Part shown: positions 21,389-32,859 of the stretch, one piece after another
Layout: each line of letters opens with the position of its first letter
Position numbering within the stretch: the stretch's first letter is position 1
NCBI RefSeq assembly: GCF_051014445.1
Contig: NC_135140.1
Location: 14,687,501-14,751,500 of the forward strand
DNA: 64,000 bases
DNA from: Colletes latitarsis
Taxonomy: Eukaryota > Arthropoda > Insecta > Hymenoptera > Colletidae
Direction: 5' to 3'
Translations under genes and position numbers: made by a program
The notes under the pieces: generated by a model
What the model saw: the letters and a program-made list of their open reading frames with translations, nothing else
Databases searched by the model: none
Told to the model about the DNA's origin: nothing

Positions 21389-23998
21389 TGGCTCCCAACC
21401 ACCCAGTATTCACCTTACCGCGTCCCAACTGGAGAAGCTTCGGAGAGTGGTCTGCATCGAACGTTTACGACTCTGCTCCGAACAAGTATTGTCGCACTCG
21501 ACGGAATATATCTGTTGCGCGGCGTATCAGTGGGCGAGTAGTTCACGTGTAAACGGTCCGCTCCGGCATTGTGCACGGGACACACGTAGTCTATTCAAAG
21601 GTAAAGTAACCCCCTCGAACGGGGACATTAAGGCATTGTTGACGGTTGTGCGGCGCAAAACAATGGCGTATTCCCCAGACAGCGAGGTCACTGGATCTGT
21701 CTATCTAGTGAGAACGGAGAGCCCGTGCTTACGAGGATGCTTACAACGTGTAACCTTCAGGGAGATGCTTCTTGTTTTCCTTCCCGGTCGCTCGATAATA
21801 CACGAACCTCGCAACCCTTCGTTCCCTAGCTCTATTCCCGAGGATCGATCTTCACAGAGAAATGCAATGAAAAATGCAGTCTGCTGCGTCTCAATGCAGT
21901 CCTCGGGTAGCTCCTATCGTTGGAAGTTTTTCACGTCGCCCGGGGATCGCGATATCCTTATTCCCGAGGGAACGACGCCGCGCGGGAGGGAGAAAAGGTG
22001 AGCTTTTTATGGGCACGTGAACGACAGCGCCAGACCAAATCCGATTAAACAGATTTCCGGGTAAAGCTGGCTGTATACCTAAAGGGCATTCTCAATTTGT
22101 TGTACGCTGAACGTTCGGTCGAGGCCACCGAATTACGCGTATTTATTTCTCGTCACGTGGTCGGTATTTTCTACTTTTTGAGACGCGAAGAGCTTCGGTT
22201 CTTTTATTGATAACTTCGAAGAAAAATCGATGTCCGAAAATCTAGCGTCGAATAAATCACTTACGAGTTCTAAAGACGCGTCTTTAAATCGACAGGTGAA
22301 AGAATTCCCGAATTACAGTCGACTGGTGGTCGAGATCGAATAAAAAAACAATCGTCCGTCCCTCGAGCCAGAGGGTAGCCTAATTCGATCCAGCGGTTCT
22401 ACATTATAACGACTCAACGTGGTCGGAATTGTCGATTGGCTACGCGGCCATTCTGCAGAACGATTACACGCAATTCTGAACGGGAGGAATTAGGCACCGA
22501 GGAAAAGGACCGTCAGGGGAGAAGGAAGAGAGGGAAAGCGTCGGGGAAAAATCACGTTCTCGCGAACGATCGCGTTTCCCGTCGAGTGGGAAGGGTTCAG
22601 GCGATGAAAACGACGTACAACCCCCGTCGATCGATGGGAATACATCCGTGCAAACACGTCCGTGAATCATGCGTATTCCTTCTATCATCGGTATAATTAC
22701 GTTTGCCATAGGACAACTTGCTTGCACAAGAGTATGTGCTCTGGACACACACATAAGTGAGTGAATGCTAATACAACACGCGTTCGTGTGTGCAAAGGTT
22801 CACGCGACGCGGCTGATTCGCGCTTGCGAGACAATAAAATCGTTTAAGCGATATGAAGATCATTCAACGACCAGTCAAGGAAGTCTTCTTTCAAGGATAT
22901 TTTTTAATTGTATCGTACGAGAAAACAACTTGAATCGATATTTATCGCGATCGTGGTGGACAAATAAAATTACCGAACATAATTGTTTTTCTTTATTGAT
23001 CGAATACTTCTGTAGCGTTTAATTATGTTTAACTTTAGAAATACGTTCACAGCATTATTATTAATTTTACTACGCGTATATATCATTCCCTCTTCAATAT
23101 ATTAATTATTATAAAGACACACGTTTCGTTCCCGCGTTTCTACGTTAATTAATTAATGTAATATTCTACAGAATACTGAAATTACACAACACAAGGTGAT
23201 TATCCGTATGTATTTGTCTGGTATCGAACATCGTTCTGTTTATTCGGCTAAAACGTATCTCGGTTTCCCTATTCAAAATCATGAAATTAATTTTTCGTGC
23301 TTAAAAAGAGCGATTAAATACCCGGGATAAAGAAAGAAGAATTTGCACCAGCGAATGAAAATTAAAGGGAACGAAAATTTCCGCTGAGCTAGGGTTTTTG
23401 GCTCAACGATGCAATCTTCGACGCGACGATAAGAAGCAGGACGAAACTGTAAACTTTTACAACTAAAGGTTATTTATTAAACTTTTAACACCTAAATTCT
23501 TTCTTTTTCTATTTCAATCGTTGCATCGCCATTTCAATTCTCTAAAAATGTTTCATTTTACAAGTTATTCGAACAGACATCGAACATAAGCCACGGTGGA
23601 TATAAAACTGTTTTCTCAGAACAGAAAAGTGAAAAGTAAAAAAACATAACAGCTATGTCAGAACTAATTGAAAATTTTAACAGTTTCATTCGAGCACTGA
23701 TAAGAAGAAAAGGAGGCAGCAAACGAAGCTAATGTTTAGCCCCTGCGCTGGGAAAAGGTTAAAACGCTTCTACCGGTCTCCGAGCGCATGTCATTTCTCT
23801 GGATACTGCGAGTTAAAAGCATAAGGTCGACGCAATCAGCGCAAAGAACTATTCGTGATCCACATATCGCGGCTCGAGGCCTCTTATCTGCTTGTTACGA
23901 CAGAACGACGTTCTCGATTTCACTGAATTAAAAATCGAAGACGCATCGGAGCCTGATACTTGACCATAAATCTCGCTTCTATCGATAGAACACGCGTG
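21389..23998. other. no gene seen
   Basis: The part at 21390-22700 is GC-richer, with frames on both strands that lack a consistent start and splice context. The rest is AT-rich. The stretch at 23606-23690 is weakly similar to 54154-54225. Confidence 0.45.
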
Positions 23999-24000
23999 TA

Positions 24001-24182
24001 CAATGGGTCAAAAAAGTATCGACACGCTCGTTCTCTTTCCAAATATCTTCACGTACGGATATCCATACAAAATATGTGATCATTTACGCTTGAAAAAAAT
24101 CTCGAACATCCCCGAAACGTGAATAAATAATTTATACTTTTTTTTTTTTAAATGAGCGTGTCGATGCTTCGTTGGTCCACTG
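24001..24182. mobile_element. 182-bp MITE with mariner-like ends
   Basis: The left end CAATGGGTCAAAAAAGTATC and the complement of the right end, CAGTGGACCAACGAAGCATC, both continue into GACACGCTC, giving inverted repeats of about 30 bp. TA lies on each side (23999-24000 and 24183-24184). Size, ends and target site fit a non-autonomous Tc1/mariner element. No coding capacity. Confidence 0.85.
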
Positions 24183-24184
24183 TA

Positions 24185-26202
24185 CGAGATCGAACGGAAC
24201 ATAGACGATCGATTAAACTTACGTTACACTGTTTCTTGTTGTCGATGTTCGTTTGAAAATCTCGCACAAAGTCCAACCAATTTTGGTTGGTTCAACCAAA
24301 CTCCGTTGCCATGGCCCGATCGGTTTTCCATCGAACCTTTCGTCCAATAGCAGAAACTTTTCTAACTGCGCGGAGAAAAAACAACGAGAGTGGTATTCGA
24401 AGCCCCGGAAATCGGTTTAGGAGATTTCGATGGCCAGTTAGGCGAGATTAAAACTTGCTATTTCGAACGTTATTCCGTTTAATTAGTTGTCGCGCACCAG
24501 CAACTGAAAAGCTCGCTTATCTTACGACGAAACGGGAACAGATATTTTCACTAGGGTCGACGCCAACGGAAAACTGTTACGAGACGTCCTCTCCGACGAC
24601 GAGCATTGTTATCGACACCGATAAGGAACTCATCGTTTGAACAGTAAAAATAACGAACGCTGTTTCTAAAAAAAAAAAAAAAAACTATTCCAGATACGCG
24701 CGCGTCTTAGGTTCGAACTAAATAAACGAATGTCGTTGTTCGTTGACTCATCCGTCTGTTATTCGAGCTGACGTTGATTAAGAAACGTTTTACGAAGACA
24801 TGTTCCAGATTTTCCAACCCGAAACGGTAAAAATTCCTAACGTTTTTCTCTAGATATCCAAGTTATAAATAATTGAGAAGCCGTGGTTTAGAACTGCCCC
24901 TGAAAATCATCAGCACGTCGAAGAAAATGTTTATTTAATCCTTACAGAATTCTTAATTTTGAAATACGTTTAAAAATCATATCGTTGACGCGATCGAGAG
25001 ATAGAAATTCATAAAACATGTACAGATGGACGAAAACATCTTGAAAACCTTAGTTGGAGTTAATATTTATATTTTTTTTATTCTAACTCGACTCATAAAT
25101 ATGAAGAGTCTTATTATAAGAGTGAGTCTCACAATTGTAAATAATTGAGTCATATCGTTTACGATATCAGCAGAGATATTGTCGAGAGACATGTTTTCTT
25201 GATAAGCAGTTAGTGACTCTTCCAAGAACGTGTTTATATTATTTAAAGTTCCGATCGAAGAAACGTGTAAATATTTGTAATAATTTCAAATAACGAACGA
25301 AGTAGGAAAACATTTCACAAGAAAAAGATAAACGTCACGAATAAATTGCTATACGTTGGTTTCTGTTCCTTATTATTTTAATAAAATTTTGCCCGCGTCT
25401 GACTTCGATCGAATTAACGTGGCTAATTAACGTAGCACAACAGCGCGTTACGCAAGTGTGAGAAACCAAGATAATTACAATACAATGCAGTTCCTTTGTG
25501 TGTTTCGTGGGCGTACTTCTTTTAATTACATTACACAATTCGCTTGAAAATAAAACTGGGTAACACGAGTGCGATAAATGGTACGTGTCGGTGCATAAAT
25601 TTCAATTAACGAGCGTAAGCAGCCATGTAAGTACGATACCGCATCATCAGTATTTAAACAAAGTAGCGCGCCATATTTCATTGATATGTTACAAATGAAT
25701 GAGTAAATTTCCTTTTCGAAAGTCTCTGTTATTCCAGGGGACAGGAACGAGCTTGATAGGTGGACGATATTTATCGCGTACGTTTGTTTCGATACAGCTA
25801 ATTATAGAAACCTTATCAACATTCGGAAAAAAACAAATCTAACGCGCGGTTATCGATGGTAAATATTTAATACCTTTTACGTAGATTTAGAATACTGCAA
25901 ATTTGCGTAATATACAGATTATTTAGATAATAAAAAGTAAGAGTAGACTTCTCTTCTTCAGTTTTGATATTGGAATTATTTTAATATATAATAATAGAAT
26001 TCTACTATTAATTTGAACGACCGTCGTGAAAAGAAAATTTTAAATTGTTAGCTAACATTTTAATAAATCTATGACACACGATATGAATTACGGTCACCTT
26101 TATAACGAATAAATGTTAGTTTCATTTAATAATTAACATAGTTCCGACTTTAAACGAAATTTAATTTTTACCTAGGAAAAAGACGAAAAATCGAGTACTC
26201 AC
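24185..26202. other. no exon seen; probably the intron after the host exon
   Basis: AT-rich with an A run at about 24668-24684. The next exon of the minus-strand gene should lie at lower coordinates, but no minus-strand frame here has both an acceptor and protein-like content. Confidence 0.45.
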
Positions 26203-28453
26203 TTTAGATTTATTTTCTTCAGCTCCCTCAAGGTAGGATTATACGAGTGATCCTCTTCGCTAATTTTGACCACCCCCTCGTACACGCCAACACCGTAACC
26301 TTTCACCAGAACGTCCACTAAATCCGAAAAGCTGTCGTGCACTTTCGTTTTCTCGGTCCTCGAGTCCCTAGGTTCGTTAGCAACGTCCTTGCCGCTGTTC
26401 TGCGTGGTACCGGACACGTCAGCACTGTTCTGTTCCTTGCTGGCGTTCACTCTCTGCAGGAACTTCCGCCGGAAGTTGTTGTAAATGGTGTCCGTGTTCG
26501 GATCGTCGCCGATACGAACGCGACCGTGGCTGGGCACCAGGTGATGGCCGCTGTAGCCCAGGTCCATCTGAAGATCCATCACCAACAAAATGGTGAACAA
26601 TATCGCGAACGCGCTCAGACCGAGCATCAGCTTGTCGCGGACCCTGATCATCCTGATCGTGAACTTCATCTTCCAATCGTTCGAGTCCTGGATCCTCCGA
26701 CACTTCGAGACTTTGACTTTCTTCTTTCTCGCGGACCTCGTCTGAGACTTCTTCCGATCGATCAGAACTGGACAGAAATCTGGCGGAACATCGATCTTCG
26801 TATCATCGCCGACAGGCAACGCAGTGTCTCTTTGGTCCGCAGTTTCATCGGGATTGGTTTTGGTCTTCGTTTCGTCGACTAGCCGTTCATCGTTGGGCCG
26901 TGTCTCGACGCGTAAGCTCACTTCCGGGCGAAAAACAGCCGGCTCGGCGTTCGAGCAGACGAGGCTGCTCGAGTTCCCGTCCGGTTTCGCGACTAGCTCG
27001 TGTTTACTTTGCTCTTCCGCAGTCTCGCGGTCTCTGGTCCCCTCTGCGTCCCCACCGTCTGGCTGTCGGGCATCCGCGAAATTCGCAAGTTTGCATTTTA
27101 CTCCGTGCGACGTGGCCGACTGACGGCTGGCGTGCAGCCCGTCATCGGTTATCCATGACTTCCTTGCTGAAATCAGCTTATCGGCTGACCCGTGCTCGTT
27201 ATTCAGAGTCCACCGTAGCCTCGTCGACCTCTGAACCAGCCAGTCGTCCGGCGGAGGCGAGCGTTTCGCTTTCCACGACTTCCACCGTACCTTCGTCTTG
27301 TCCGACCAAATCAACGACCTTGGCTCACCTACATCGAATCCAGAGTCTCCGACGAGGTTCTTCTCGCTGGTGGACCTCCGTTGATTCGGCTGAAGCGCTT
27401 CAAAGAGCTTCGTCGACTTCTCCAAGCGTCTCCTGATCAGAACGCGCTGCTCCAGCAACCTTAGGTTGTCCTCCGACCTTATCAGATCCTCCACGTCCTC
27501 CACGGAGACGCTCTTCGACGAATCCTCGTCCTCGAAAACCGCGCGACGCGCTTCAACCGGCGAGACTCCACCTTCGTGGCTGCTCACCTGGATCAGAGGA
27601 GGCTCGTTCACCAGCAGAAAACCGTCCTCGACGGTGTCGATGCTCGGACAGACGATGGAAACTTGGATCTTCGTGGACTCCTTCGCGACGGAATCTTTGA
27701 AACAAGTTCCGGTTCGATCGAACTTCAGAGGCCTCTTGGTGGATCCTTTTCTTCTGACCGGTGGCACCGGTTTCTCCTCGCCGGCGTTGAACGAGAACTT
27801 CTTTCGCAGAACCGACGGGCTCTTCTGTATGTTTCTGACCAGCCTCTCGCAGCCCCCAGCGATGTTGTCTTTCGAACTTCTGACGAGCTTCCTGAGAAAG
27901 GAGTCGCTCTTGTGCAATTTCACGCGAGGAACTTCCTCCTTCGAATCGGAATTCCTTCTCGCCTTCTCGCTGAAGCTGAACTTGAACGCGGGCCTGTCGA
28001 AGAAACCGATCTGCTTCCCGGTGTTCGACGGCTGCACGCGATCGCTCAGGCTCTGCTTGATCTTACCTTCCTTCCGCCGCGCCTGGAAACGCGAGTCTGT
28101 TTCATCCCTGGCCGAGATGCCGACCGCGGGGCTGGATCTTCGTCCCTCGAGCGGCTGTTGAACCGTTCCCGGCTCGCTATATTCGAATGTCTGGCGGCTT
28201 GAACGTGCTGTCTCGTCTCTTGAACCACTTGCGGGACATCTCCTCTCGTCCAGAGTTCCTTTTGGACGCGAAACCCGACCAAGTCCCGGTGTATCGATCG
28301 TCCGTACGAGTCGTTAACGGAATCGCGGGGGCCGACGTTTTGCCGGAAGTCTCGTTGCTCGAATTACCGACACCACGCCCCGAGTCGTCGCCTCTTAAAA
28401 TGTTCTCGTTCCCTCTGGACACTGTCAGCCTTTCGATTCCACTGCGTCGCCGT
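26203..28453 (-). CDS. large internal exon of a host gene encoding a single-pass membrane protein (FAM20-like kinase N-terminus is a tentative guess)
   Basis: The main frame is open from 28313 to a stop at 26199, over 600 codons, and has typical protein composition. The exon should end at 26203, because GTGAGTA follows and the stop then lies in the intron. An acceptor (TTTGTGTTTCCAG) ends at 28454, so the exon likely starts at 28453. The main frame has no ATG before 26669, so translation must enter from an upstream part. Counting residues from the GTG at 28037: 1-450 is polar, low-complexity and rich in K/R, S and E/D, probably cytosolic. About 471-488 is a membrane segment (MLGLSAFAILFTILLVMDL), preceded by basic residues as in type II proteins. 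After it come GYSGHHLVPSHGRVRIG and an N-glycosylation site (NAS, about 531). A short-tailed type II form could start at the ATG 26669-26667. The part after the membrane recalls secretory-pathway kinases of the FAM20 group. No kinase domain is in this exon, so the family is unproven. Confidence 0.7.
28180..28453 (-). CDS. 5' part of the host exon read in a different frame
   Basis: From the acceptor at 28453 one frame is open for about 90 codons and ends at TAG 28179-28177. It reads like protein (SRGNENILRGDDSGRGVG near its start) and contains an ATG at 28239-28237 (MSRKWFKRRDSTFKPPD). The long downstream frame overlaps it from 28313 and also looks coding there (TFEYSEPGTVQQPLEG). Either one base is wrong or mutated in 28313-28180, or an unseen splice links the frames, or the first frame is a 5' leader with a small upstream ORF. 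The third reading is least attractive because the downstream frame then has no start. Confidence 0.4.
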
Positions 28454-31400
28454 CTGGAAACACAAACGACAAGGTAACCGTTAGATTTTCACACGATCGA
28501 GTTGCACAGCGGACACAGTAGTGATTCTTAAAATGAACCACAGTCGTGATTCGCAGATTGAACGTTTCTATCCTTCCTAACTGAGGGGAAGTTGTTAGAG
28601 CCAGTGAAGAGTCAAACACGAGTAAAAACCAGACCAAAACAGCAAAATTTTTTACGAAACCAAAAGATTGATTTTAGAGGATTCTAATCAAATTTATTTC
28701 CTTTAATATTTCAAGCTTGAAAATTAATTGTTTTAGTTCTAAAGTGAAAAGTTTTGTCAGCCATACATTAAGAAATAAAGTATGTTGTAAAACTGCACTG
28801 AATCCGATGTTAATAAGCTGAACGTATGATTATTACGTGTACAGTGTGTGGATCTTTATGGAATGCATCATCCTGCGCGCAACGACCCCTGAAACGGACC
28901 AACGTGAACATCGGAACGAGCAACCCCCGCAAAAAAGCCTCGTCTAAAAATAAATCAACGCTCGATGGTATAATAATAACTGTGTTGCATGCTTTTTATC
29001 GAGTTCCCCTGCAGGTGCATACGACCCGTTAGATACACTGGGTCAAGGTGCAGCCTTTAAGAGACGCTCGAAAGTGTGAGGGTGGCCGTAGTGCCTGAAA
29101 GAGCAGAGATATCAACTGTGAAATAGAGTGACGGTAATGGCGTGCTTCGTGTTGCGAGAGTGGCCATTACAGTTATCGCAAAAGTCGCGTCATAAAGAGG
29201 ATTGCAGGGGCTGCGCGGGGATGGCCGTGGAGGATCGTAAAGGCTCGTTCCTTTCCTGTCTTTTATACTCGCAAACATCGTTGCATCTAGCCAAAACCGC
29301 ATAATTCAATATCTGCATCGACGTTCGCCGACTTTAATGACCAGGGGAGCAAATTCGATTTATTCGTACGTTCGCACCCAGACCGTCTCCGCCCCTGATC
29401 CACCGAGCATTCCCAATACCGTGCTTCTTTAAACGAAGTTTAGAGTACCTCGTCTCACTAAATCCAACCCCTTCAATTTCAGAATTTCAGCGCGATGTCT
29501 TCAACTTAAACTCGACGTATCTCAAAATTGCAATCCCCTGTTCGTTCGCCGAACCTCCAAAATTTCGCTGCTGTTCCACCGTGAAATTTTTCAAACAAAC
29601 TTCTATTTTCCCGTCTACCAGGAAAATTTCCTTTTATGGAAAGACACGTTTCGAAGAGCTTTTATTGAGTTTAAATCTGTAAACGATAAATACGCGTCAC
29701 GAGTAAACAGAAGTTCAGGAAGAAACGTCGTAGCCGATCGTAGAGGATCGAGGATACGGCGAGGCACGTTTGGAGGGACACTATCCACGCGATATAAGCT
29801 TGATTGGCCATCCTTTCGCGATAAGAACAATAACTCGAACGTCATCGCTCGTAGGGAATTTCCGTCGGAGTTAAGAGTTCGATCACGCGTAAGTAGAGGC
29901 AGCGCGGGAGGTCGCGTGCCGCGTTACAAGTTCCCCGGGTTTTACGACAACAGTTCTTTCGCTCGGAAAGAAATGTCAATGGTTGTAGCTATCTTTATTA
30001 TCGTCGTAGGACGCGTGGAATTTCAATGGCGTTTCTATTCGTCGGCGCGGTATCAGGGCCCCGTGAGTTATACGAGAACGTTTGGCTTCCTTACGCGAAA
30101 CGATCCGCCCGCTGCGAACGACTGTTCCGATCGAAGATTCCACCCGGAACGACAACGATTTCCAATCGTTACGGGGATGTTGTAAAGGGTGGAGCACGAG
30201 GTGCCTGTAAATCATCGCCATAACAATCTTTTCTTCGAGCTATTAACGGTGGAAATTTTCAAAGTTTCCTGGAACCTGCTTCTATGCACTCGTTTTCGAA
30301 CCTTAACCCCCTTCTTATCGATATCAAAGTAATTCTTCATAATCTACTGGGTTTTGACTCATTCTGGTATTTTTTTTAACGAAGAGGTGGAAATTTAAAT
30401 GATAGATTATATATATTTTCAGAATGTCGAGCATACAAATACTAGTTAGATTTTTTACTACCTTTGTATATTCTATTTGTGAAGAAACCACATGTTGCGA
30501 ACGATTGGCTTTCCCACAAAGGTAGTAAAAGTTTCAGCAACACAGTGTACACAGAGTTGCTTGTGAGTGTGGTTCGTTTACTGTGGATTCACGTTTCGTT
30601 GGCCAACTTTAATAACATTTTGGGAGAAACCAAAATGTTTCAAACGAAGATCCTTTTGAAACTATCGATCTTTTTCGACGAGTAAAATGCGCAGAAATAA
30701 TTAAAAAAACGTGGACCCAGTTTTTATGGCAGAAATGAATTTTGCTGAAGGTTTTTTCAATCAAATCTCCATCATATATTGGATTCAAATGCATAGATTC
30801 GCCTCTGTAAACTGTGACAAATCTGTTTCTCATTCCGTATACTTGATGCACAAAATAGCATTATGGATATTTTTTTCAATGATCCATTTCTTTAAATTTT
30901 ATGATTACTTAACTTGAACGATAACAAAGCTTTCGAAATTGTTATTTTTGGTTACTAACGGAGAGGTTGGCGCCAATTACTCTGCGAATGAAGCTTTAAA
31001 ACCTCGTTATTCGACTGTTCGAGCTCGCGACGGCTGAAAAATTAGCACGTTAATGAGAAAAATAGAGTTTTCATCGAACGATATCGAGCACGCGCGGGAA
31101 GTCGAAGGAATAATGATTCTTCCGGTTCAACGTGGCTGCACGTGCGCCTTTTGCGAATATAAATACGCCGGGCTAATTGTAAGCTGGCGCCGATTCCCTA
31201 CGATAACGCTAAAAGCTTGACTCGCGTGTTCCCTTCTAATTAGGAATTTCGATTATTAAGGTGAATACACGGTCCTCGGTAAACGCTATGCCGCGGCATA
31301 ATTAGAAACCGTTGGGATTAGAAACTGAAACTACAACGTTTGCGGAATAGTTACAGAAATTCCACTACAGCCGACCGCCGCTAAGTTTTCTGCCCTTTCA

Positions 31401-31711
31401 CCAGTGATTCTTGCACCAACGATCTCGAACGAGATACGATCCAAGAATTCTGAAGATCTCTCTCGTAAATTCCCTCGAATTTCAAACTTGAAATATACGG
31501 TCGGTGACACTTCGACTTCCCCATTTTTATTTCCGTAAATATTGTTTTCCGCCTCGTGAAATCTCCCTTTGCTAGTTGCATACTTTGCAGCCAATTTTCG
31601 TATCTCGAGATCTTTTTCTAAAATACATCGGTAATATATTTCACGTTTATTTCAACAATTATTCGATGGGTTGACCTAAGCATTATCGAAGCATGCAATT
31701 CTCATGGTATA
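28454..31711. other. no gene seen; likely upstream intron or 5' flank of the host gene
   Basis: AT-rich with a GC-richer patch at 29030-29250 that holds an inverted repeat (GTAATGGC at 29132-29139 and GCCATTAC at 29162-29169). No upstream coding exon could be identified. Confidence 0.4.
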
Positions 31712-32859
31712 CAGGCTGTTCGGCCAACCCTGGGAAAAATTTTAATGGGGGATTCTAAAGGCTAAATAAGACGAAAATGAAGAATACCAATTTGTTGATG
31801 GAGGCATCGTTAAAAAGTTCTGGAAAAATTATTTTCGGTTGCGGGGATCAATTACAATCATTTTTGGTGAATACACATACTTCCGAAATCCTACCCACTT
31901 TCGAGAAAAAAATTCGAATAGGTGCAGAAATTTTTCGGTGAAATTAAAAAATTTCAAATCGTTCTAAAAAAATTGTATTTAGTTACAGGGGTCAATTATA
32001 AGAATTTTTGGTGAATAGACATACTCCCGAAATCCTACTCAGTTTCGAGAAAAAAATTCGAGTAAGTGTTGAAAGTTTTGGGTGAAAAAAAAGACTTTCG
32101 AATCGTCTTGGAAAAATTATTTTTAGTTGCAGGGGTCAATTGCATGCATTTTTGGTCAATAGACATACCCCCGAAATCCTACTCAGTTTGGAGAAAAAAA
32201 TTCCTTACCGAAAATATAATTTCTGGCCAGAAATGTCTGCCCGAATTTTCATTCGAATCTTTAAAATGTCATAACTTCTGAACGGATTGGACGATTTTAA
32301 TGTTTACAAAAGCAAATTACGCGTATTTTGCTAGAGAATATGTAGAAATTCCAAAAATACTCGAAAAATCGATTCTTCAGTTCCGAAAATGAGAAAAACC
32401 CCATAAAAATGGTCCAATTTTCAAACAGCCATAATTCCTACAATTGTGAATATATTTCAATGAAACTTTTTTCTGAAGTAGAGCTCGTGAGTACCTACAA
32501 AAAAGTACTAAACAACTTTTCTGTACAGCGCCCACCAAATGTAGCAAAAACGAAAAACACATTCTTAAGAAAAATCGACAGGGGGTAGGTGCCTAAATTT
32601 TTCCGCGAAAAAAAAAAATTTCAAATCGTTCTGGAAAAATTATTTTCGATTGCAAGGGTTGATTACAATCATTTTTGGTCATTACACATACCCACAAAAT
32701 CCTACGCATTTTCGAGAAAAAAATTCAAGTAGGTGGACAAATTTTTCGACAAAATTAAAAAATTTTAAATCGTTCTGAAAAAAATATTGTTAGCTGTGGG
32801 GGTCAATTACATTCATTTTGGGTGAATAGTCATACCCCCGAAATCTTACGCATTTTCGT
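31712..32859 (-). mobile_element. CAGGGTGT-family element, copy C, left end present, right end lost
   Basis: Starts after TA (31710-31711) with CAGGCTGTTCGGCCAACCCT and GGGAAAAATTTTAATGGGGG. The interior is in the opposite orientation to copy B. Five subunits are visible (near 31850, 31985, 32125, 32640 and 32800, each with a GGTCAATTACA- or GGTCAATTGCA-like core). It also carries the unique middle part of copy B (about 19085-19400) at about 32230-32590. Similarity ends at about 32859 without the right terminal repeat. Confidence 0.75.

Noticed and set aside
20405..21552. Overlapping frames of 139 to 229 codons on the + strand
   Set aside because: They are the 238-bp tandem unit read in successive phases. 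Frame length comes from near-identical repeats, with no start or splice context.
26337..28202. Several + strand frames of 180 to 230 codons opposite the host exon
   Set aside because: They are shadows of the minus-strand coding frame, caused by its GC-rich codon composition.
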